27,737 bases of DNA from Hyphochytrium catenoides (Eukaryota > Sar > Hyphochytriomycetes > Hyphochytriales > Hyphochytriaceae): the NCBI GenBank assembly GCA_900088475.1, contig FLMG01001712.1:1-27737 (forward strand), in the 5' to 3' direction. The translations under genes were made by a program, and so were the position numbers. How positions within the stretch are numbered: position 1 is the stretch's first letter; each line of letters begins with the position of its first letter. Shown here one piece after another: positions 1 to 11,400 of this stretch. Under the pieces are notes generated by a model that did not search any database, was not told where the DNA came from, and saw only the letters and a program-made list of their open reading frames with translations.

Positions 1-600
1 AGCGACAATTCGTGGAAGGATGGGCCTAGGTACCGCTGGTAAGGTAGTTCTCAGTTGGGGCCAGCGACGATTTAGGGACAGATTGGGCCTGCAACCAATG
101 GTTCTACCATAGTCGTGGGGGAGAGGACAGGGAGAGCATTCATGAGGAGCTCCTCTCTCAGAACTCAGAACCGGGCGAGGGCCCTACTGCCCTGTCTAAG
201 TTAGAGCTCCCTTTCCCTAAGGCCGTCTTGGTCCTGTAAATTCCTGACCAAAGCCCAATCCCAGCGCTCGAATGGGAGGGATTCTCACAGGAAATAGAAG
301 AACAGTTCGCAGTAGTTCTATGGTAAAGTTAGGACGAGGGAGGGAAGAAGGAGGCATAAGAGGGCGGTAGAAGGCAGAAGGGAGACAGAGAAAGAATGGA
401 GCGAGAGAGATAGGTGCGATAGTAGGAAGAAACGAGAGACGGAAAGAAGAGAGACAGAGAGTTGAAAGGTGTGAAACAGGGAGGAACCGCCGCACGGAAA
501 ATGAAGAAGAAGACCCAGCTAAGGGACCTGGGGAGCCAGTGTCGTGGGTTCCAACGCGCCGTATTGAATGGCCCTACCACCGACCTCCGGTGCACGGGAT
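1..600. other. No supported gene; purine-rich stretch
   Basis: I see no convincing coding exon here. Positions about 340-475 are strongly purine-rich on the + strand (GA/GGA runs), which makes long pyrimidine-rich open frames (Ser/Leu/Pro/Phe) on the minus strand that do not look like protein. The stretch could be an intron or untranslated part of a gene lying to the left on the minus strand, since long CT tracts are typical of 3' intron ends in this window. Confidence 0.4.
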
Positions 601-2900
601 CATGGTTGGTTGGTTGCCCTTCTTGAAGGCCAATAGATTGTTAGTTGTTTGAAGATTATTGGCTGCTCGGCTCCAACGTAATAGTTCTACTACTATCGCT
701 CGAATGTCCCTTCATTATTATGACAACAACAATGCCGTTCACATTGTAGATAGATTTTTGTCAGCAAGTCGCTGCTGTGCCTGCTGCCTGCTTTCTTCGC
801 CACCGACTCATTTTTTGTTTACTGCTGCCATTACCAGCTATCACCACTCCCACGCCACGGCGGTAAGCTGGCGACTAATAAAGCAAGCAGAAGAAATTGA
901 CAAGCTCGGCCCCTAAAGCATAGGGATATGTTTTTTAGAACGAAGGCTTGGTGTGAGCAGCAATAGCCAACAACAGGTTTGAGGTATAGTGAGTGATGAT
1001 AAGAAGAAGCATCGAGACTGGCACGGACTGGCGAGGATAATAATGATGGGAAGCGTGAGAGTCTGCATTTTTAATTAAGGTCATATTAAAGCCGAGTAGA
1101 GTGATGAGAGTTCTGGATGAGACATCTTTCGTTGAGGCTGCCCTAAGATCACCCGAGAAAACAAAGTCAGAGACTCCTTTGCGGGGATCCTGAGGATGAT
1201 GATGTGTGGCGGAAGCCTCTCTCGTTGCACCCGTAAAATCGTTTTTCTCGTCGGCAGCCTCCAACTTGGGATGCCGCCAGCATATGGCTTATCAGCCGAA
1301 CTGAGACTGCTTCCTGCTTCTCATCATTGGTAAAAGAGCCCTCCTCTTCTTCCCTGATATATGCTTACGTATCATGCATCTGCTGACTACAACTTCCTCA
1401 AATCTTGAAGGTGTCTAACCGATCAGTTCGAACAAGATCATTCGCTCAGGGGTAGCAACGTCGTCCCATTTATCTGAGCCATGACATTGCAGAAAATAGG
1501 ATTGCTGCTGCTGACGTAAGCTTAAGTCAGAGCAGCAGCGTATTACCAGCTCCTACTCCAGATGGCCATGACGACCATCACCACGCGATATCTGCAGTCC
1601 AAACGAGCTAAAAACAGCTCAGTCTCTGTGGTGAGAGTCACTACTAGGACAAGCCTCAATGGCATCAGTCCTGAGGATGGTGTCAACTCTAAACGAAAGT
1701 CTCGGTGGCAATGATGCCAAGACAATAACCGTTGAAGCCAATCCAGCAGCAGGTATTACTACTAGGCTCGTCGGGGAATGATTTCTCTGCCCATGTGGAT
1801 GGCAACTCCTCAATCATCATAAAGGATTTAGAGCACGTCATAGTATTTGTGTCAATTTCTCCCTTTTATCTGGCCTTCCGTCTGCTTCTTCATGCTGAAG
1901 TGGTGACCTCTTTTGGTCTGAAAAAAGAATTAGTACCTTAGACAACTATGCATGCCACACTTATGGCGAGAACAGAGTGTGAGCAGGGCATCATCTCTAG
2001 TGTCACCTCAGCCACATAGAGCTTCTCAAGCCAACTAGCAGCGACACAGCGCCCGGGACAGAGAGGTAGTACCGATCAACCTTAATTCATCGCATAACGG
2101 CGGGTGTCGTGGCATTCGGAAGTCAATGAGTGGCTTCGCTTCCAGGAAGGAGGCTTCTCTTTCCTTCGCCCTGTATCTCCCTCTTGCATTCGACTTAGCC
2201 TATTCGCTTTCCGTTCATTCTCGCTCTCCTCTTCTTTGTTTTCTTCTTCATTTTCTCACGTAGATTGCCCTTGCTGATCGTTAGGAACTCTCTGCTTAAC
2301 CTACTATTCGATGATAAAAATTCTCTCTTCTGGACACAAGTGGTGGTAGTGACCAGCGATTATTATTGTGGATGTTTAGCTCTGATCTGCGATGCTTTGC
2401 TGAAGCTGATGCCTGGAACCCAAAGAGAGGGCGGACTTAGTGCGAACCCCGCTCACTCCCCGTCGCTGCTCCCTCTCTATCTACATATCAGCAGCCACCA
2501 CCACAACCCTTTCACTACTAACTGCTGCCATCCACGAATCTGTCCTGCTATTAAACTCTTGTCACTAACTGCTGCCATCCGTCGTGGCACCCTGCTTGCT
2601 GATCCTCCCCCGTTCGGACCTTGGGATTACGTACCTCTCACCGATCAGCATGTATCTGACCATTCCTTCCTTCTAAGAACTCACTCTTCTATTATTATTG
2701 TAGTAGGCCTCGACAGTAATACTGATGATGACTGATGGGTCCATAAACGGAAGAAGCAGCACACTCACCGAAGATATCTTTCCTCCTCCTTATCATCAGT
2801 GCCCCTAATAAAATACGAATAAATACAATGGCCTCGATCGGCTGAGAATGAGTGCATTATTTAGGGGCGGAAGCACAGTCTAGATAGTTGACAACAGTCG
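601..2900. other. Intergenic DNA, no supported gene
   Basis: Only short frames without family resemblance occur. The longest (2265-2735, +) opens at TTG rather than ATG, is rich in Ser/His/Leu and contains a 17-bp direct repeat. Two AATAAA hexamers follow it (2807-2812 and 2818-2823). These could be polyadenylation signals of an unrecognised transcript, but they may also occur by chance in this AT-richer stretch. I assign no product. Confidence 0.35.
2517..2580 (+). repeat. 17-bp direct repeat, two copies
   Basis: The 17-mer actaactgctgccatcc occurs exactly at 2517-2533 and 2564-2580, a 47-bp period. The spacers are not otherwise similar. No function is apparent. Confidence 0.8.
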
Positions 2901-4144
2901 TGGTCGTCCCAGCAGCAGCAGAAGTTAGCTCTGCCTCCATTAGTGCGGCGGTTTATCCAAACGCCAATAACATTAGTCTTTTTTGGAAGAAGAATGCTGC
3001 CGCTGCTGGCCCCTCCTCCTCCACGTCACCATGCAGCGCCGGCCGTCACCAATAATATAGCTGTCACCCAATAATAAAAGTAGCGGAAGAAGAACCTCTG
3101 CGACCCTCGCCAGGTCGGATATCATCATCACCACGCATCCTGGCGACACAGCATCATCATCCTTCATTCTTCTTATCATCGACGACAACAAGAAGGAGGA
3201 GGAGGAGGAGACCCTTCGTCGATCCTTCTACAAAAAAAAACGGTCGATGAGGAAACTAGTCAGCAGGAGGTGAGGCAGAAGCTGAGGAGAAATAACAACA
3301 ACAAATGAAGAAGAAGAATGAAGGCCCCAATGATGAATGATGATGACGCATGTTCTTCCTCCTCTTCTTCTTCTTTTCTTGTACTATTTGACGGGGTTAT
3401 TAGCTTCTTCTGTTCTTTGTACTAACTATTATGCTCCTGGTCACTGAAGAATGCGGGCGCTGTCTATGAAGAGGCACAATTGGCAACCAATTCCCTAAAT
3501 CTTGTACTTGTCCTCGTAGCTTTTGAAAGAGTTCAAGTCCAAGTCTATCCTTGAATGTACTTGCACAAACCCTCGGAAACTCAGTATCTTAGATTCTTCA
3601 TGTTATTATGAAAGATACAGAGCCCCGAAAGGGCCGGAAGAGAGAAACGGTACAATACTAGTACTTACCAGGGTACGTACTTAGTACTTGTACAGGTAGA
3701 GAGGAAGCCCTTCCTATGTGACTGCCGCTTGAAGCTGAGGGACAAGGTAGAACTCGGAGGCAGTTTCCTCAAGCCTGCTTATTAGTAGAAAGCCAAAAGG
3801 ATCGCCAACTTGTAAGAACTTCTATGCAGCAGTAGCCCAAGATCTGTTTGTTGAGCTTCTTCTCATTCCCAGCAGCACTTCCCCAGCTTCGCTAGCCTCC
3901 AGCGCGCAGCAAGAGAGCCCTCAGCGAGTCGAGCCGCGCTTGCGTGGATCAAGGAAACATTCCAAACAAAGTTATCCAGTTGCTCTCCTTGGTGGTCAGA
4001 AAACAAAAAGAGAAGCTGGCTTTTGGTCCTTGATGACTGACTAGGGGAACTCGTCACAAGCTCCGAACATCTGCATCTGAGCTCCTTCGACGCAGCTACA
4101 TCCGATCCAGGCTCCTCTCTACCAGAGACAAGACAAGCCCTAAC
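2901..4144. other. Triplet-repeat-rich intergenic region upstream of the 4145 gene
   Basis: Short imperfect triplet runs are dense: CAG at 2911, GAG/GGA around 3194-3210, AAC near 3293-3303, AAG/GAA near 3306-3320, and TCT/CTT near 3357-3377, plus an A9 run at 3232-3240. No frame across them resembles a protein. The 3' end must contain the promoter and 5' UTR of the gene starting at 4145. No TATA box could be assigned. Confidence 0.4.
3650..3693. promoter_or_regulatory. Cluster of six GTAC palindromes
   Basis: GTAC occurs at 3650, 3661, 3673, 3677, 3684 and 3690, six copies in 44 bp. The longer motif GTACTTG recurs near 3503, 3555 and 3684. GTAC is the core bound by SBP-domain factors, including the copper-response regulator CRR1 in green algae. 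Nothing in the window shows that such a factor exists in this organism, so a regulatory role about 450 bp upstream of the 4145 gene is inference. Confidence 0.25.
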
Positions 4145-5217
4145 ATGTTTCGGCAGGCTTTGCGCCGCCACCTAAGGCAAATACGGAGCCCTGGGTCCTC
4201 AGAGGCGTTTTTCTCTAGCCAGCAATGGTTACGTTGCCGCTGTTTCACCACTCAGGCATCTTTCCTTGGCAATTATCACGTCATAGTTGGAGATGATGAC
4301 GTCAAGATTGAGAAGAGCAGCAAGCCCTTCGAAAGAGACTTTGAGATAGAGGGAAGAGACAAAGGCGGAGGAAAGATCTTAATGTTCATGGTCAAAGGGC
4401 TCGGCGAGGATTGTGGGGCTGTCAACATTGATGTCAATGGCGTACGAGTGGGTCAGATCTTTCCCACGCCTGGTGCACACCCCGAGCTGTGGTCGGTGAG
4501 TGCCACCTTCCTCCTTCATCTCTCCTCGACAGCTCTCTTTGGTGGATATTGTGTGGTGAAAGGTCCTCTCCATTGCAGTGCTCATTTCTCCTCCTGCTGC
4601 TTGACTTTATCATGGTACTCCTCCACTTCTTTGGATCTTTGTCACTTATGTCTGTTGTGAGAGAGTTGCAGCAGGGTGATTGGGCCAAGCAACGCTGAGA
4701 CTCGTGTCCACTGTATCTCCCATACCTTTCTTTACACCTTTGTCGTCGGTTCTTCTCTGCTTACTCTCGCCTCGATTGACTGATTTCCTGGTGGCACATG
4801 ATGCCTCCCTGTCCCTCTCAGTTCCAGTTGTGAACTTCTCTGCAAGAGCGCTCGCTAGCCCGGCTTGCCTTCGCCTCTTCCACTTTCCCTTTTTCTTCTT
4901 TACGTCGTTTGTCATGCATATGCCAACGTCCTAGGGCTCCATCCTGCTTCTTGTTTGGGTGACATCCTGCTCTCTCTCTGGCTAATGCCACCGCACGCAA
5001 AGTCTCCAACTAACTCCTTTTTTGTGGCTGTCAGACTCAAATCGTACACTATGCTCATGACGAAGGAAAGCTGCGGCCGAACTGGGAGGACGACGGCCTT
5101 GTAAACACCATCAGAATTCCTGGAGAGGTAAAGGAGGGAGATGACCCTCATCGCGTGAACAGCTTCAGGCAATTCTACATCAGGAACCTGACCCTTTTTT
5201 ACCGACAAGCAGTCTAA
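4145..5217 (+). CDS. Orphan protein with mitochondrial-type presequence, beta-sandwich-like
   Basis: There are two exons, 4145-4495 and 5035-5217. The intron is 539 nt, phase 0, with a GTGAGT donor and a CAG acceptor, and the product is 177 aa. Residues 1-40 form an Arg-rich, Ser-rich, acid-poor leader (MFRQALRRHLRQIR...) of the kind that targets mitochondria. The mature part begins near NYHVIVGDDD. It alternates hydrophobic and polar residues, with KILMFMVKGL, NIDVNGVRVGQI and, after the splice, TQIVHYAHDEGKL, NTIRIPGE and FYIRNLTLFYRQAV at the C-terminus. Asn-Gly turns and a final FYIRN strand suggest a jelly-roll or galactose-binding-like beta-sandwich, but I do not recognise a family. The joined exons give a continuous strand pattern, which supports the splice. 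The next gene is convergent, with 274 nt between the stops. Function unknown. Confidence 0.72.
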
Positions 5218-5491
5218 CTGGACTAGCAGGGACACACTAAGACGTCCACTCATTGAAATTCCGAGCTTCATGCTTGGTTAGGATAACTGGCCGTCGCCAT
5301 CGTTCGAAAGCCAAAGAACATGTGCTTTTTGACGGGTATGGCCGACCTCCACTCTATTATCTAGAGAAATTGTAACATTATCAGCCTACATTACTCGTTA
5401 CATTACATAATTGATAATACGGGCCCAAGGCTTGGAACGCAGCGGGAGCGAAGAACTTCTAGCTCAGTCTTGAGTTCTCTCGCCGGTAGAC
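5218..5491. other. Convergent 3' spacer
   Basis: This 274-nt spacer separates the stop codons of the + strand orphan gene and the - strand lipase gene. It must hold both 3' UTRs. No canonical AATAAA is visible on either strand, so polyadenylation signals here are non-canonical or the UTRs overlap. Confidence 0.5.
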
Positions 5492-8400
5492 TTACTCTTC
5501 TTCTTCAAAAGACATCCCCTTTAGGATGTTCGACAGCCTGTCAGAGAGAGACCCTTGCCTCTCTAGAACCTTTTTGCTGCTTACATACGTTTCCGTTGCT
5601 TAGTGGAGGGAGAGAACCAGGACCAAGGGCATACTTTAGAATGTAAAGCGTGACGGGGCAGTCTTGGTGTAGACCATTAACTTACCGTTCATCAGACTGG
5701 TTGGAGGCTGAGAATAGTTCAATGTTCGTTCCGCTAGGAAGCGGGCGAGATCTATCATCTTCCAATATGCACCATGAGCAGTAATCGCCGCTACATAGTC
5801 AACTGGCCCTGTGACACAATCCACAAAGGACGTAACTCTTGAGTGATGTAGAACGGGCAGACAAGCTAAGAGCCACCATAATACCTAGACGTGAGACTTC
5901 AAGCATCCAGTCTACACTGGCTTCCGGCGCTTGTTGGTTGTCCATCCGATCGAGCGTGAGAGGGAGGGGAAAGCGTGGTACTCGTTTGGCAGCTGAGAGG
6001 TTGGCTTCTCTAGTTACCAAAGCTGAAGTGGGGGAAGAGGGTGAGCCTGATGACACCGACGGTGAAGGCAGTGGCCCGCGTGACGACGATGTTGGAGTAG
6101 AGCCCTGATGAGAAATCTCCGGAAGGAGGTATGCGTCCATCCGATGCGCCACAGGATCTAGTGGGTGATATATGTTATAAAAGTGGATCCCCACGGCCCT
6201 GAAGCGCTCCTCGAGAGTACGCTGCACCTGATTAATGGCCCCCACAGCATTATTTAAAGGTACAAGTGATGAGATGGTAGCACAAGCGATAGAGGACCCA
6301 TAAGCCAGCGCTGACCTCTTGTTCCGTCACTCCTCTAGCTGCCAGCATCAGAGGGATTGGTGACCCAATAGTGAATAGAGCATCTGGCTTGAAAATCAGG
6401 CGCTCGGGCAGCTCTGTCAGAATGTCGTAGGAGATCATACTGGAGCGTGCAACACGAAAGTTTATGAGACTCGGCAGCACGAAGCGCAAAAAGAAAAATC
6501 ATTGACGGTTCAAAAAGGCACACATCTCCCGGAACGAAGCAGGCCAAGCTGCTGTGGAAGCGCTTTCCAGGCACCATAATGTACCTCCGTCCATAACTTT
6601 CAATTTACTTAGGCATCAGAGGTAAACTAATAACTAAGGGTGATAGAGAGGTAGCGGCTCCCACTAACCTTCCTAAAGAATGGCCCAAGATAGAGATGCG
6701 GCCCGAAAAGTTGGGATGTGACAATTTGAAGGCCCTGACTTTTGCATTTAGAGCTTTCACTGTCACGTCGCGGATCGCGTCAGCATATCCCTGTTGGGCG
6801 GCGCAGAATACGTTAAAAGATAGAAAGTAGCCTACTAGGCTTCTTGGGGCAAGAAACCTTATGAGAACAGGAAAACGAGACTGAATAAAGACACAAGAGT
6901 AATCACGCATTGTACTAATAGAGAGAGGAAAGGAAGTCGTGCTCAGAGAGGTAGTAGTAGCCCGCTTCAAAGCTCGCTCAGATTTGGCGATTCAGGAGTG
7001 AGAAGCCGACCGAAGACATCGCGGAAACCAACAAGAGCCACAGGAAGAAGGAAGAAGGCTGGATGCAAGAAGGCTAACGGAAGTAGGGTCAGACTAGTGT
7101 CCATCTTTCCCTTAGAAGATGTAGCCAGGACGTGGTGTAGCCCGAACGTGCTCATGATGATAGCCGCTTCTTAGGCTCTCGCACAGGAAGGGGGAGCGGC
7201 GCCCCTATCATAGTCACCTACCATACTATAACATACAGCGTCCATCACAGTTCCCCACAGGAAGGTTCGCAAGCCTGTAACGCTATCCATTTGAGTGAAG
7301 AAGGCGAAAAAGAAGTTACCAGCTGTGTAGGAGTAAAGTGCCATCCATGTCAAAAGAGAGAGAGAGAGAAAGGCAAAGAAAGAGAAGAGATGATAACATC
7401 TTACGAGCCAGCAGGAAGTGAATGAAGATATGAGATCATCCCAATAAGCTTTTATCTGTACCTGTCGATGGTGATGTTTTTCATCTTCCTATTAATGTCA
7501 CCTAACCGCCGGAACTCGTCGTGCCATTGAACGTACTCCACGTGGAGCCGTCCGTACTGCGTCATCCTCTGCTTGTCCGCCACAGCTTCTTCCCCTTCAT
7601 CAGCAAGGTAGACGTCCTAAATCGTAAACAAAACTAGTTAGCCTTCCGCCGCGAGCTAGACGGTTGAGCTCAGAGTAATGAAAGAGGAGGAGGCAGGAGC
7701 TCATACTCTGATCATTTTCTCTAGACCCTTCTGCCGTCGCCTCATTAACCCGTCCTCGTGTCTTCCCATGCCGTGCACATAAAGGACAAGATGTGCTACA
7801 CGCTCCATGAAGATTGTCTGCCGCCTGAAGTTGTTCCTATAACAAGGGCGAGCGATGGTAAGGTTTCAACTGGGCTGGACCGCCCATTAACAAGAAGCAA
7901 GGGGAAGATGACTACGTTTCGCGTGGATATCAGAACCAAGGAATGCTAGTTGACGTCGTCCCAATGTGGAACTCTATATGTGCCACGCACGACTAGTTGA
8001 GAACAGCTACGATGAGATGAACTCCTGTCGTCGCCTACCAGTTCGGAAAGCTATCCAACTCCTGCGCTACTTCTTCCACTTCTCGTTTGTAACCAGGAGG
8101 CGGTACCACAAACCGGCGCCATCTTCTTTGCCTCTTTACTCCAGCGCCAGATTTGAACGTGAAAGACGAGATGTCGCCCCAATCCGTGCCGTAAAGCCAA
8201 CCACCATCCCTCTCCTTACCTCCTTCGTCTCGTTCTTTGCAGCGAGACACGCGCCACCTAGGACAGGTCATGCGAGGGGACGTGTTTAGTTTATCGTCAG
8301 TTCTGCCTACTATCGTATCTTCAGCATGGACAGCGGATAGAAACTCTCCAAGAGATAAGCGGAGAAAGGTCTGAGGTCCATACCCTTCATCATCATCGGC

Positions 8401-11400
8401 CCATTGCCAGCCGTTCATTGCTGCGTACTCTAGAAGAGACGAAGGTTCCCATGCTCCGCTGCTCTTTTCAATAAAGGGATACTCCGCGATACCTGCCACC
8501 AATCAATTAGTATAGTGGGCACCTTAGGATTAAAGTATGTTCAGAGTTGATAACGGGTGCCGAATAATGCTCTCAAATAGAAGTGGCATGGAGAGAAAAG
8601 AACAGTCCTAAGCGAGTAGTTATTCCATTAGACGGCAGAGCTGCTGGAGAAGAATCAGAAATAGTTTAGGGTCAGACAGAGACAATAAACGCCGTGCAAA
8701 TGAGGCAAAGAACGTAGCTTCATATAGAATGCCTACCTCGCGGGTCAATCGAGAAAGCCGCCACGCCGTCTCTTTGTTTGGATGTAGGGACGAACTCCCA
8801 CGTGCTTGTCTTGAAGCGCTGGTTCTCGAAGATGATCACTGTCAAGAGACCCTCTGGACCTTGCTCCTCTTTGCCCTCCAGTGGGACGCGGAGACTTCCC
8901 ATTACTTCCTCATAAAGAAAAGGAGAATGGGGCCACAAAAGGGAAGAAGTTAGCACAAGAAATGGAGACGAATAAGGCAAAGAAGAGAAACAATGAAGGG
9001 CAACAAAAGGCAAATGAGAATGCTAATCGTCAGATAACTAATCTTCGTTGCCACAGCCCCTTGTGGAAGTATTGAAAAGAAAGGTTGCTCACTAGCAATA
9101 GTGGAATGTGGGACACCGTGCGAGCGGCGTGAATAGTGAGGGGGGAAATCTCTTATCAAAAACATCAGTATCAGAGAAGTGCTACTTGCACAGTCAGTGC
9201 CCTACATGGTACTGAAGGGTCCACCTTGGGGCTTGGCGGTGGGAAAGATGGTGTGTGGGCCTCATTGTCAACCTCGCCCAAGGACAGAGAGGCCGCACCG
9301 GCAGAGACGACAAGATCCGGTAATGAACCTGCTGCATTTAATGTTGGAAGGATTGCCGCCCTTTGTGAAGCAGTTCCTAATAAGCCTTCTTCTTCTGGCT
9401 CCTTCTCTGCCGATACTGCCTCGCTTAGCCTGCCAGCCTCGCTCTTCCTAAACGCAAAGCGCTCTAGCCAAGATAAGCGGGGCAACGCAGAAAGCGAACT
9501 CCTTCTTCCCAGCTCATAACTGTAATCCGTAATGCCTCTTAAAGGATAGAGAGAGAACCATTTGGTTAGTAAGTATGCACAAAGAAAAGGAAGACGCCCC
9601 AGCAGCACAAGCGGCCTCTTTGAGCTGCCTATCCGCCAGGGTGGAACGACCTGAATGAGAGACGGAAGAGCATATCCCCACTTTGCCCCTGCGGCCAGAG
9701 CGTGGCGCTTGCTCTCCACTCTACGAGCGAAGAATATGTAAAAGTAGATTTTCTTCCTCCTACTGCCAACTTCCCACGGTCATAGCGCAACCAGGCGCCT
9801 TTCCAGGGTTTTGTGCTAAGACATTCAGGGACAGCGAGTCAGAATAGCGTGAGCCAGCGCTAAGCATTACCCATGGCACGTACGCCAAGTCTCTTCATTA
9901 CTCTACGAAGCTGGACTAGAGGACTATGAACTTGCAATAGACTAGATGATTTAGCTTATGTCATTACCTTTCGACGAGAAAAAGGCATGCAGAGGCAGCC
10001 TTCTTATCCTGAACCTCGGCCGTCGAGCTCTGAATCAGAACGAGAAGCTTGGCTCGACGACGATAGGAGAGACGTAATGAGCTACTGCTCAGAAATCCCC
10101 GGCTTAAGTAGCCTGTTCAAAGGAAAAGAGCTTCTGTTAAGAGCACCAAGGTTTGGTTTGGAGGTCCTCTTAGGACAGGTTCCCTAAGCCTGACAACACG
10201 ACGAAATGAGCATTCAGGTCCGCAAGACGCAGCAGCCATCCGGACAAGCAGAGAAGTGGGAGCTAACACCTAGCGGAGTCGTGACAAACGATCCGTACCC
10301 CCATGCATGACGGACTTCAGATATAGAAACGGAGAATCATTAGTAGCCTCGACAACGAAGAGCGATGGATCCCCTAGGGCTTTGTCGTCCTGGTAGCTGG
10401 CATTATGGCTGCCATCTTCTTCCTGCGGGGAAACAAACCCCACTTTCTTCTTCCCTTTCGTTGCTAGCACCCTATCGCTGCAAGGATGCTAAACATGACG
10501 AGGAGAGAAGAGTGAGAGGATATGCCAAGGTCAGTAAGTAGGATGAGCAATGTCAGCCTGAATGGAGGTAGTGATAGAAAAGGACAGGTAGGAGTTGTCA
10601 AAACAAAGGCAAATGGCGTCCTCTAGTAGTAGTTGAAGCCTAAGCTTAGGCCAAGACAGATAGAGAATAGACGACCGTGTGACGTTTCGTGGAGGAGCTG
10701 CTGGGAAGAAGAAGCCGCACCTGAATAGTCACAACTTGGCCGTCCCGCAGTCTCTCATCTCTGAGCGATAAGATAGCTCCTAAGTCCTCCGAGAGACTCT
10801 TATGCCGTGGGAATTAGAGTGTGGGCGAAGCGAAAGAGTAACGTATAGTCAGTAGGACGTCGAACTTCCGCCTCCTCCACCGAGGGGCCCATTAGGAGTC
10901 GCACACTAGAGCAGGCATCTAGAGAGCTAAAAGAGTAGCACCCTCTTGGAGACTATTGGCAATGAACCGACCAATGACCAATGCGTAATATAAGACGAGG
11001 TTGAAGATTAAAAGGCTGTGGACAAGGGTGTCCTCCTGGTCACTTACGGAGGATAGGGAAGACGAAGAAGACGACGATAATACTTCTGCTTCCTGCGTCT
11101 TCTTGGACAGGGTAGCCGCTTCATTGCGCCGCATAGGAGGATGCGAAAAGAAGCATTAAGCGAGTATTGCTCAAGAAGACCGGATAGGGAAAACGAGTCC
11201 TTATGGGGCCCTGACGGGTTGAGTAGATAGGGAATGTCTGCTTGCGAAGGCAGATGATCTCTAAAGATGATGGATGAATAGAGCAGTTCCTGCCACATAC
11301 CTTTACGTAGTGCTCCATCGAGAGAGTCTTTGACTGCCTTTACGTCGAACAGCTTCAAAGATCCTCTGTGCTGTCTGCCCTGTGCTCCTTCTTCTTCTTG

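Noticed and set aside
1-96. Degenerate direct repeat (agcgac ... gggcct at 1-27 and 63-90)
   Set aside because: Only short blocks match and the spacing differs by one base; could be chance.
3520-3545. tRNA T-loop-like GTTCAAGTCC
   Set aside because: The flanking bases cannot pair into a T-stem, and no anticodon arm or acceptor partner is found upstream.
3863-4171. 102-codon minus-strand frame overlapping the 4145 start
   Set aside because: Shadow of the promoter and presequence of the + strand gene; no family resemblance and no plausible continuation.
9136-9519. 127-codon + strand frame
   Set aside because: It is antisense to the large lipase-gene exon 9720-9186, whose flanking joins are all in phase.
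11044-11300. Extension of the lipase exon beyond 11301 (MWQELLYSS...)
   Set aside because: A good GTATGT donor ends the exon at 11301, and joining to 10779 keeps the phase and makes a continuous beta-strand pattern. The extension runs into a stop and contains basic, repeat-like sequence.
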